64,000 nt of DNA from Bryobacterales bacterium (GTDB taxonomy: Bacteria; Acidobacteriota; Terriglobia; Bryobacterales; Bryobacteraceae): positions 28,970 to 92,969 of the forward strand of contig JAEUQE010000007.1 in assembly GCA_016789785.1 (NCBI GenBank), written 5' to 3'. Under the pieces are notes generated by a model that saw only the letters and a list, made by a program, of their open reading frames with translations, was not told the origin of the DNA and ran no database searches. Position numbers and translations under genes: made by a program. The number at the start of each line of letters is the position of its first letter. The stretch's first letter is position 1. This document shows, one piece after another, positions 27,780 to 37,283 of the stretch.

Positions 27780-28616
27780 TCAACCCCCACCCGTACTAGT
27801 CCGCTTGGCGCAAGAGCGATGGAGACTGGAAAGTCTCTGGCCGAGGTAAAAAAATAGAGACTGACGCACCTGCCACCGATACCACCGATTGGCCTCGAAG
27901 CGTCCGTCCTTGGTCAGGATGTCGGCATAGGCCTCGCGAAGATCATCGGCTTCCTGCGGATAGTTGAACGATGGCAGGAAGAACAGGAGCAGGCGCTCCG
28001 CACCTGCGGGAGGCAGGGTGTTGGAGCCGCCCATCTCTCTTTGCAAACAACCCGCCACCATCCAGCGTCGCCGCGCAAGCCGCAACGAATAGAGCAGCAT
28101 CGTCAGGAGACAGGCCAGCGTCATCCACATCCGATGTTCGGATTCCAGATGGGTATTCCAGGCCAGCGGGACGGTGGTGGCCCACAGCACTTCCCTGCCT
28201 TGGGTGTTCGTCATGCTGATCCGGGCGAACGTCCGGCCAGCTTTGTCATCGGCAAGAAAAGCCACCTGCGGATCAAGCCAGCAGTGAGCCGCAGTGGCCC
28301 GATGCAGGCTGATTTCATCGACGCAACGCCGGAACGATTCCACGCGGTCCGTGAGCACGGCAATCTTTCCCATGGGAGGTTGCGGTTTATGGCAAAGTGG
28401 CCGCCACAGAGACCGTGCGCCCTGAAGCGGTTTCTGATGGCTGTCAAGAAAACCGAAGAACGAATCATCGGCAGGACAGGCCGACGTGAAGGCGGTAGCG
28501 TGCGAAGCTTCAGCGAGCGCTCTTTTACGCTGGGCTTCCACCCAGCGAGCCGTCCATACCGGCGCGAAACCGATCATGAGGAATGTCAGCAGCGCGAGGG
28601 AAAGAACGCGTCTCAT
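27780..28616 (-). CDS. Membrane protein with permease-prefix-2-like C-terminal domain (cassette 1)
   Basis: 278 aa. An N-terminal transmembrane helix (VLSLALLTFLMIGFAPVWTARW) is followed by about 125 extracytoplasmic residues with paired cysteines (SACPADDSF, RPLCHKP, RRCVDE, AHCWLD) and a second helix near residue 165 (WMTLACLLTMLLYSL). The cytoplasmic tail, GAERLLLFFLPSFNYPQEADDLREAYAD then RWYRWQVRQSLFFYL, resembles the permease prefix domain 2 that precedes MacB-type ABC permeases in Acidobacteria, where it is typically encoded beside padR. Here no permease follows. It starts within the padR stop (ATGA). A sensor role is inference. Confidence 0.7.
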   Translation of the reverse strand: MRRVLSLALLTFLMIGFAPVWTARWVEAQRKRALAEASHATAFTSACPADDSFFGFLDSHQKPLQGARSLWRPLCHKPQPPMGKIAVLTDRVESFRRCVDEISLHRATAAHCWLDPQVAFLADDKAGRTFARISMTNTQGREVLWATTVPLAWNTHLESEHRMWMTLACLLTMLLYSLRLARRRWMVAGCLQREMGGSNTLPPAGAERLLLFFLPSFNYPQEADDLREAYADILTKDGRFEANRWYRWQVRQSLFFYLGQRLSSLHRSCAKRTSTGGG

Positions 28617-28945
28617 CGCAAGACCTGTGCGAGGTTCAGTCCGTGCCGCATCCTACGCTGGGTTTCGTCCCAAGCCGACAGAGCGGCCAAGCCCGGAGCT
28701 TCCACGTGATAGTAAACCTTTGGACGACCGCCGCGCGTTGGCTCCGGTTCCCCTTCCCTGCCCGAGATGTAGCCTTTGTCGAGCATCCGTTCCAGAGTGG
28801 CGTATATGGCCCCGCTGGCCACCGCCCGACGTGCACGGACTTCGATCTCGCGGCGGATCGAAACCCCGTAGGCGTTATCGCCAAGCCGCAGGATTGCCAG
28901 AAGCATGAGCTGTTCGAACTCGCCAAGTAGGACACCTTTGGCCAT
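28613..28945 (-). CDS. PadR family transcriptional regulator (cassette 1)
   Basis: 110 aa from the ATG at 28945. The PadR winged helix is complete: EFEQLMLLAILRLGDNAYGV, SIRREIEVRARRAVASGAIY, ATLERMLDKGYISGRE, and the wing PTRGGRPKVYYHVEAPG. The C-terminus is a single short dimerization helix. PadR proteins usually repress adjacent envelope or efflux genes. It heads the six-gene cassette and overlaps the membrane-protein gene by ATGA. The copy at 54146 is highly similar. Confidence 0.92.
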   Translation of the reverse strand: MAKGVLLGEFEQLMLLAILRLGDNAYGVSIRREIEVRARRAVASGAIYATLERMLDKGYISGREGEPEPTRGGRPKVYYHVEAPGLAALSAWDETQRRMRHGLNLAQVLR

Positions 28946-28951
28946 GTACTT

Positions 28952-28970
28952 CCTTAGTCTACAAAAATGG
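28952..28970 (-). promoter_or_regulatory. Candidate PadR operator/promoter motif, site A
   Basis: CCATTTTTGTAGACTAAGG on the minus strand, ending 6 bases before the padR ATG and including the likely ribosome-binding purines. It shares the core TTTGTARRCTAWRG-like pattern with sites B and C. The position would suit autoregulation. Confidence 0.45.
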
Positions 28971-29028
28971 GTTGCCGGAGGCAGGGCCGTAACGAAATAA
29001 CGACATCGTTCAACGAGGAGGCCAGGCA

Positions 29029-29151
29029 ATGACATCGGACCAGATTGAACTCTACACCGTAGCGCATGGCGACTGCGTAACGCTACTGGCCGCGCAACCC
29101 GCCGAGAGCGTTAGTGGCTTCTTTGATTGCTTGAACGCCTTCCCCGATTGA
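29029..29151 (+). CDS. Short ORF (40 aa), probably a truncated gene start
   Basis: The ATG at 29029 has GAGGAGG 8 bases upstream, an excellent ribosome-binding site. It encodes MTSDQIELYTVAHGDCVTLL and 20 more residues, then runs into the direct repeat and stops. The strong initiation signal and abrupt end suggest the 5' remnant of a longer gene. No family recognised. Confidence 0.35.
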   Translation: MTSDQIELYTVAHGDCVTLLAAQPAESVSGFFDCLNAFPD

Positions 29152-29254
29152 CGCCCCGTTGACGGACTTCAGTCCTCCCCATGCGGTTTCTTGCACCCGT
29201 GCGCGCTCACGTTCAGAGGAGACGCCATGTAACTATTTGACTTTGAGTGATTTA
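29095..29254. repeat. 160-base imperfect direct repeat, copy 2
   Basis: It matches 22802-22961. It holds TTGAC at 29148 and 29159, 11 bases apart. Its right end, GATTTA, coincides with the anticodon loop of a truncated tRNA gene (29252-29289). Together the two copies bracket cassette 1 and the integrase remnant. Confidence 0.75.
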
Positions 29255-29289
29255 GAAGACCGCTGCTTTATCCGTTAAGCTATGGGAGC
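29252..29289 (-). pseudogene. 5' half of a tRNA-Arg(TCT)-like gene
   Basis: On the minus strand GCTCCCA (acceptor 5' strand), TA, a D-arm GCTT-AACGGATA-AAGC, then the 5' side of an anticodon stem and a loop CTTCTAA (anticodon TCT). The 3' stem, T-arm and acceptor partner are missing: the sequence becomes the direct repeat at the loop. This looks like a tRNA broken by recombination in the anticodon loop, a known integration sub-site. Confidence 0.55.
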
Positions 29290-29323
29290 AAATTGTTATC
29301 TAGTAAACACATGCGCGAATATT

Positions 29324-29392
29324 GTCAATCCGTCCGTCAACGCTGTTGACGCTGTATTGACGATTTTGTTGACAGAATGCGCGTCTATTGAC
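29324..29392. promoter_or_regulatory. TTGAC/GTCAA iteron cluster upstream of an integrase
   Basis: Six pentamers: GTCAA at 29324 and 29336, TTGAC at 29346, 29357, 29369 and 29388. Most spacings are 10-12 bases, about one helix turn. The cluster lies just before the integrase start at 29404, in AT-rich DNA. It may be recombinase arm sites or binding sites for an excisionase or repressor. Confidence 0.5.
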
Positions 29393-29403
29393 AGCTTGGA
29401 AGC

Positions 29404-30525
29404 GTGCCCAGCAGTCTCAAAAACCGTATCCGTGTTGTGCCCTATCGCCATCATCCAAAACTCCGTTGGACGATAGCAGGCTATAGCGTAGGCGGCAAGC
29501 GGGTACGCCGTTTCTTCCCGACCAAGAGTGAAGCGGAAACGTTCGTCCACCAACTCAACATCAGGGCCGAAAACCTCGGTACCCAGGCAGCCCAGGTCAA
29601 TCAGGCGCTCTATGTGGAAACCGTGCAGTGCAACGAACGGCTCAAGCCTTATGGCAAGAGCCTGACCGAAGCGACCGATTTCTTCATCCAATATCTGGAA
29701 GCCGTCAACCGCAGTTGCACCGTCGAGCAACTCATTGAGCTTTTCATCGCCGACCGCCAACGGGACGGCGTGTCCTTGCGCACGGCACAGGAATTCCGTT
29801 CCCGACTCGGGCAGTTCAAACGCGCCTTTGCCGGTCGCAATGTGGCGACCATCGAATCCATCGAAGTGGACGATTGGCTGCGCGGCCTTGGCAAAGCTCC
29901 CCTGACCCGCAACAACACGCGCCGAGTCCTGCATGTCATGTTCGCGTACGCTCTGGCCCGCAAGTTTTGTCGGGAGAACCCGATCTCACAAATCGCCAAG
30001 GCAAAGGTCATCGCAGAACCCGTGGAAGTACTGACACCGGAAGAGACCCGGCGACTTCTTGAGAGGGCAGCGCCCCAGATCGTTCCTGCATTGGCCATCG
30101 GTGCCTTCGCCGGATTGCGGCCTGCCGAAATCTCGCGATTGGATTGGAAGGAAGTTCGCCTCGACCGCGAATTCATTGAGGTGACCGCCAAGAACGCCAA
30201 GACCGCTGCCCGGCGACTCGTAACCATCCAACCCAATCTCCGCGCTTGGCTGGAGCCGCATGTTCGCAAATCAGGGCCGGTAGTACCCACCGGCGACCGC
30301 ATTCTCATGGAAGCCGCACGCCGAGCCGCAGGATTCGAAAAATGGCCGTCGAACGCGCTACGGCACTCTTATGCCTCCTACCATTTGGCGAAGTTTCAAG
30401 ACGCCGCCGCCCTCGCCCTCCAGATGGGCCACAGCACCACCGCCATGATCTTCGCCCATTACCGCGAGGTGGTTACTCCTGACGCAGCCGATGCGTATTG
30501 GAAGATCACGCGGACAACCACTTAG
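29404..30525 (+). CDS. Tyrosine recombinase/integrase
   Basis: 373 aa from a GTG at 29404. Residues about 1-60 form an arm-binding-like region (KLRWTIAGYSVGGKRVRRFF, KSEAETF). A core-binding SAM-like domain spans about 95-185 (CTVEQLIELFIADRQ ... FCRENPISQIAK). The catalytic domain has FAGLRPAEISRLDW (Arg), NAKTAARRLV (Lys region), LRHSYASYHLA (HxxR), LQMGHSTTAMI (His) and FAHYREVV (Tyr). It lies beside the broken tRNA-Arg and the TTGAC cluster, implying it once drove integration there. It converges on the helicase gene with 4 bases between stops. Confidence 0.9.
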   Translation: MPSSLKNRIRVVPYRHHPKLRWTIAGYSVGGKRVRRFFPTKSEAETFVHQLNIRAENLGTQAAQVNQALYVETVQCNERLKPYGKSLTEATDFFIQYLEAVNRSCTVEQLIELFIADRQRDGVSLRTAQEFRSRLGQFKRAFAGRNVATIESIEVDDWLRGLGKAPLTRNNTRRVLHVMFAYALARKFCRENPISQIAKAKVIAEPVEVLTPEETRRLLERAAPQIVPALAIGAFAGLRPAEISRLDWKEVRLDREFIEVTAKNAKTAARRLVTIQPNLRAWLEPHVRKSGPVVPTGDRILMEAARRAAGFEKWPSNALRHSYASYHLAKFQDAAALALQMGHSTTAMIFAHYREVVTPDAADAYWKITRTTT

Positions 30526-30529
30526 CCGC

Positions 30530-33059
<2,530 letters not shown>

Positions 33060-33067
<8 letters not shown>

Positions 33068-34650
33068 TGCCAACTTCGTTTACGTTCATCTCTCTGACCT
33101 GAGACTCGACGTAAGCCAGCTCGTCTCGCGTAATAGCATATTTCGCGTAAAGGTCTTCATCCGTCCAAGTGCGATCCCATGTCTGCTGTGGAATCCAAGA
33201 ATAAGTTGAGCGAAGGGCGTGCTGGGTGATTTTACGAAGCGAAACAAGGAAGCGAAACAACCGAGTTCTGGAATAGCTCTGGAAACTGATCGCCGCCTTC
33301 TTGCTCGCGAATGGCCCCGCGACCAAATACGTTTGTGTGCATACTGATTCGGGTGGAGCAACAATGGAAGGGCCGAGAACTAGCGCTGGGATTGCGCCGC
33401 GCTCTCCGTAAGCCTCTGGAAGAAGCACTTTCCATGAATCAATCAGGTGAGCATTCTTTCGGATGCCGGATCGAGCGGTATGCACCACCACGCGTTTTCC
33501 ACGATCCGTTATGTAAAGGGCAACCGAGCCGCGAAACGGTTTGTCCTTGTATTCAGCAAAGTTCGTGGCGAGGCCAAATGGCGTATCTCCGCTCACGAGT
33601 TCTGCCACCGAAGGTTCGTTTAATCGTTGAACTCTCTTCAAGATGCTAATCGCGCGCGCGTCTCGCACGAAGATGTCAAACTCATCCAACTTGCGCATGA
33701 CTGGAGGCTGCTGTTCCTCCCCAAGCATGAGGCTATATTGGCAGTCGCCTTGATAACTCGCGTCCCACAAGAAATAACCAACGCCACCTTCGAAATCGAC
33801 GCCTGGAAATGCAGTGGACATCTTTGTGTAATCAACCAGGTGGCTAATATGTTTTCCCGTAAGCATCGTCTTTCTAAAATCGTCCATTCCGCGCCCGCCT
33901 GCGAGCCATCTGGAAGGGATGACCATGCTCAGAAAACGCGGTTCGAGTTTAAGCGCCTGCTCGACAAAGAAGATGGTAAATCGAGGAGTCGCTCGAACCG
34001 CCTGCACCACCCTTCATTTGATAGGGTGGATTTCCAATGATGACGTCGAATTGCATGTTGCCTCCAAAAATCTCGGCGAGCCGAGCCTTGATGTTGTCGG
34101 TGTGAATAAAAGCGTAGGCGTGGGTTTCTAGTCCAGCCGCCCGATCAAAAACGGATTTTCCCGCGCCGCAATACTTGCACTTGTCACCTTCCCATGTGTG
34201 TTTGATGCGCTTGAACCAAATGTTACCGTCATCACTGGCAAAAGATTTGGCGATTGAGTGCTTGCCGGTGGCATGCTTTGAGCAATACACGCTGCGGCGT
34301 GCAAGTAAGCTTGTGAGATAAGTAATACCAATGCCAAAGACCTGCTTAGTCAGGATATGGTCAACACGCTCTTCAAGATGGGGAAACTCCTTCTCCAATC
34401 CTTTCGTAAGGCGACTTGTGATTTCACGTAGAAATACTCCCGATTTTGTGAACGGATCGAGAAACCGTACTGTCTTGTCCTCCCAGATATTTGCACCGTT
34501 ATTGCCCGCAGCCCACGCCTCGGCCAGTGTATCCAGCATCCGGTTCGCGAACTCTGGCGGCGTGAAGACCTCATCGTTTGAGAGATTGGCGATGCAAGTC
34601 AAGACATCAGGGTTACGACTTCGCAGCGCAAAACTTGCTTGAGCGTTCAT
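33060..34650 (-). pseudogene. Eco57I-like adenine-specific DNA methylase, interrupted by a frameshift
   Basis: Two overlapping frames form one protein of about 530 aa. Part one (33949-34650) has motif I-like RFLDPFTKSGVFLREI, a zinc-ribbon-like CKYCGAGKSVFDR and motif IV FDVIIGNPPYQMKGG, ending SSIYHLLCRAGA. Part two (33060 to about 33995) resumes with FFVEQALKLEPRFLSMVIPS and RWLAGGRGMDDFRK, the normal continuation. One base too many near 33965-33975 (minus-strand CATCTTCTTTGTCGAG) breaks the frame; removing one restores HLFVEQAL. Either the system is inactivated, phase-variable, or the read is wrong. Its start overlaps the upstream methylase by ATGA. Confidence 0.8.
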
Positions 34651-35303
34651 ACGACCTCCTTCGGTTGATGGTCGAGGGCTTCCTTAGCCAACTCACCCAC
34701 CGTCATTGGCGGGTAGGTCTTGGTCGGCTCGAAGACCTCGTGCTTGCCGAGATCCGCGAAAAGTGAACCTTCCATGCTCAAAGTTGACGTGAGGGTCAGA
34801 GAGTCCAATTGAAAGTCCCGCCTTTGGAATCTGCCCTTGCCGAGATAGCCCCATTCAGAGAAACTGATTGGTTTCCCGTCATGGCAGCGCATTGTCAGCG
34901 CATCGCCGTGTACCAGATTTTGCGACAGCACATAGGCCGCCGCGTAATATAGATCGTCGGACTCTTCCAGGCTCAGGTACTCGGCAAAGATTTCCAGCAC
35001 ATTCGCACGACACTCGACAATATTGTCCGGCAGGAGTTCAATGCCATAGAGGCACATCAGTGCAAGCAACGCATAATGCCGCCGCTCGAAGTCCGACTTG
35101 CCGTACTTGAGTTCCACGGCGGCGAGCTTGCGCCGCAGAATCTGCACAAGGAAATTCCCACTTCCACACGCAGGCTCCAAGAAGCGGGAGTCGATCCGCT
35201 CGGTCTCGGCCTTTACCAAATCCAGCATCGCCTCAACCATCCACTCAGGGGTGAATACCTCACCATGGTCGGCGACGCGTTGTTTTGACTTCACTTGGCT
35301 CAT
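34647..35303 (-). CDS. N-6 DNA methylase-like protein
   Basis: 218 aa from the ATG at 35303. It begins RVADHGEVFTPEWMVEAMLD, the usual entry to type I/Eco57I-like methylases, then motif I FLEPACGSGNFLVQIL and GIELLPDNIVECRANVLEIF. No NPPY motif IV is seen; the protein ends soon after a KPISFSEWGYLGKG region. It may supply the S-adenosylmethionine-binding part or act with the neighbouring NPPY-containing protein. It is first in the three-gene restriction-like operon. Confidence 0.78.
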   Translation of the reverse strand: MSQVKSKQRVADHGEVFTPEWMVEAMLDLVKAETERIDSRFLEPACGSGNFLVQILRRKLAAVELKYGKSDFERRHYALLALMCLYGIELLPDNIVECRANVLEIFAEYLSLEESDDLYYAAAYVLSQNLVHGDALTMRCHDGKPISFSEWGYLGKGRFQRRDFQLDSLTLTSTLSMEGSLFADLGKHEVFEPTKTYPPMTVGELAKEALDHQPKEVV

Positions 35304-35412
35304 AGTCCGTACTTCAGCGCCCAATCTGTGAGCAGCACCGCAATGCCACCACCCGTTGATAGCGGCAGCGAGGTTAACAAATCGGCTCTCCTAAACCAGC
35401 CTATTCCGCGTG

Positions 35413-36333
35413 TCATTGGAGCCTTCTCCAAGGCCCACCGGCAGGCCATTCCATATCCCCGGAACCGGCCTCAACCGGTCTCGCGACGGGCATCACAAAC
35501 GCCGCAAGGGCACGGCCAACTTGTTCCAGGGTAATGCGATCCTCCGGCAACTGGATTCTCGTGAGGAACGCCTTCCACAACTTTATCTTCTCGGGGTCTT
35601 TCAGAAACGCTTCGGTCAACGCCAGCGGGACGCCTTGGGGCAAGGCGGTTTTCCGACGTTCGAACGTTGCGATCATAGCGCGTCGAAGCCGGGCCATGCT
35701 GAACGATTGCTCGCAAGAGAGCATCCAGATGTCGAAGAAGTCTTTCATCCGGCTGTTGGCGGTGCCGAGCCTGACCATCGCCTCCAACTTTTCCGCGATC
35801 ACCACCTCCGGCGGGTACGTGCGAAGCAGGGGCGCAGGCAGATCAAGCATCACCGGAACTGTCGTTTCCACCGGCGCGGGATCGACCACGTCACCAAAGC
35901 CGATGTCGATTTGCATGGTGACCCTTGCCCGGTCGAGCGTCGCGACAACCAGAACGCGGATGCCGTCGTACTCGGCATCTTCCCGGATGGTCTCTCCCCG
36001 GATGCTGTCGAGGTCAAATTCAATTCCATCGTCGGCGTGCAGGGAGCAGATTTCCTTTACTGTCTTCACCACGCCGTCGATGTCCGGTTTGCCGTAGCCG
36101 AGCAAATCCACGTCGCGAGTCGGGCGCGCGAGCTCGCCTTTCCAAATCAGGAACAGCGTTGCTCCCTTGAGCACAAACTGGTCGCGCTGTTTCGACACAC
36201 CCAACCGGTAGAGGAACCGCTCCGCAACCCAGCGGCCCAGCACGAATTGAAAATCTTCCTTTCGCTCCCGTGAGCGATTGAGCAGTTTGGCGCGGTAGGA
36301 AGCCGCCACGTTCCTGACTTCCTTCCCTTTCAT
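35413..36333 (-). CDS. AbiEii-type nucleotidyltransferase toxin
   Basis: 306 aa. Nucleotidyltransferase signature: FVLKGATLFLIWKGELARPT then RDVDLLGYG (the K-G-A/S-L and D-x-D active-site pattern near residues 55-78), followed by PPEVVIAEKLEAMVRLG and KDFFDIWML, all typical of AbiEii/DUF1814 proteins. These are the toxin half of type IV toxin-antitoxin systems that abort phage infection, probably by modifying tRNA or other nucleic-acid targets. Its start overlaps the antitoxin stop by ATGA. Confidence 0.88.
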   Translation of the reverse strand: MKGKEVRNVAASYRAKLLNRSRERKEDFQFVLGRWVAERFLYRLGVSKQRDQFVLKGATLFLIWKGELARPTRDVDLLGYGKPDIDGVVKTVKEICSLHADDGIEFDLDSIRGETIREDAEYDGIRVLVVATLDRARVTMQIDIGFGDVVDPAPVETTVPVMLDLPAPLLRTYPPEVVIAEKLEAMVRLGTANSRMKDFFDIWMLSCEQSFSMARLRRAMIATFERRKTALPQGVPLALTEAFLKDPEKIKLWKAFLTRIQLPEDRITLEQVGRALAAFVMPVARPVEAGSGDMEWPAGGPWRRLQ

Positions 36334-36932
36334 AGGCTCGCCTCAATGTAGGGCCGCATAACCTTGGACACACGACAAATGCTGGCGTAATGCTGGATTT
36401 CGTCCACCGTCGCTTTGCGTTGACGCAGGGTGTCTTTGAGCGCTTCCAGCGCCACATCCAGCCCGATCTTGTTGCGGTATTTGAAGCAGTCCGCCACCGT
36501 CTTAGCCGGTTCAAATATGCGCACGGGTACGCCTTCGATCCGGTGTGTTCGCACCCCGGCCTTGAACGTTGCCTCGGAGTAGCGAACGACCCGATGCGCT
36601 GTAGTCGAAACGTTCGGGTATCGCGCCCGCACCGGAATCCCCAGCCAAACTTCGGAGGGCTGTTGCGTGGTCATGTCATGGAACCTCAGCGCCGATAGCA
36701 GACAGATCACTCCAGTCGGCACCTCTTTTGCCACGACCGCCAGACTGTGATGCTCCGTTGGAGAGGCATCGGCAAGTTCGTACATGCCGCGACCGGAACG
36801 GTAGAGCACTCCCTGACTAGTGAGCCGGATGAGGTACTCGCGGGCAATACCGTGCCGCTCCAGATCCCGAGGACGAATGATCCCCTGCTTCCGGGCTATG
36901 GCCAGTACTCTCTCTGTGAGGGACTTGCTCAT
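36330..36932 (-). CDS. AbiEi-type antitoxin/transcriptional regulator
   Basis: 200 aa from the ATG at 36932; the frame opens earlier at 36977 but that would run through the operator. An N-terminal winged helix (ARKQGIIRPRDLERHGIARE, YLIRLTSQGVLYRSGRGMYEL) is followed by the AbiEi C-terminal domain (ICLLSALRFHDMTTQQPSEV, RIFEPAKTVADCFKYRNKIG). AbiEi neutralises AbiEii and represses its own promoter by binding inverted repeats; such a repeat lies at 36949-36975. Confidence 0.88.
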   Translation of the reverse strand: MSKSLTERVLAIARKQGIIRPRDLERHGIAREYLIRLTSQGVLYRSGRGMYELADASPTEHHSLAVVAKEVPTGVICLLSALRFHDMTTQQPSEVWLGIPVRARYPNVSTTAHRVVRYSEATFKAGVRTHRIEGVPVRIFEPAKTVADCFKYRNKIGLDVALEALKDTLRQRKATVDEIQHYASICRVSKVMRPYIEASL

Positions 36933-36948
36933 GTCGTTGTTACGTTCT

Positions 36949-36975
36949 GTTGATAGATTATGCACAACTATCAAC
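36949..36975. promoter_or_regulatory. Inverted repeat, candidate AbiEi operator
   Basis: Perfect 8-base arms GTTGATAG (36949-36956) and CTATCAAC (36968-36975) separated by 11 bases, 17-43 bases upstream of the antitoxin ATG. Known AbiE systems are autoregulated through such repeats. The right arm is part of a 20-base stretch repeated at 56383. Confidence 0.55.
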
Positions 36976-37283
36976 ACTTTGCAACATCCACATCCTTAAC
37001 CCACTTTCCAACAGCTCCTTAAATCGCTAGGACTAAAGGGCTTCGCCCCTGGCGCGGTCAAGGCCAAGTCCCGCAATTGCGGGACTCCGCAGCCGGTTTC
37101 CCCAGTCTTCCGCGCTGGCGCTTGTGCAGACCTCCGCTAACGCTTCGTCCTTTCCGCTTCGCTGCAAGGATGGGCGATCCCCCTCCGGCTGCTCCGGCCT
37201 ATGACCTTGCCTCCCCACTCTCGCCGCCGAGGGGCTCGGGGGTGTTTTTTCAAACACCCCAATTCCATTTAGGAGGCACAAAC
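36976..37283. other. Intergenic region with a 20-base palindrome
   Basis: No gene is supported here. It holds a GGGC-TTC-GCCC hairpin (near 37038-37048) and a perfect 20-base palindrome, AGTCCCGCAATTGCGGGACT at 37067-37086, then GC-rich sequence and an AGGAGG ribosome-binding site for ardC (37271). Position ahead of the ardC-ssb-relaxase block makes it a candidate for a control region or origin, without direct proof. Confidence 0.4.

Noticed and set aside
36737..37283. Extension of the AbiEi antitoxin start to 36977
   Set aside because: The extra codons run through the inverted-repeat operator and add nothing typical of the family; the ATG at 36932 fits better.
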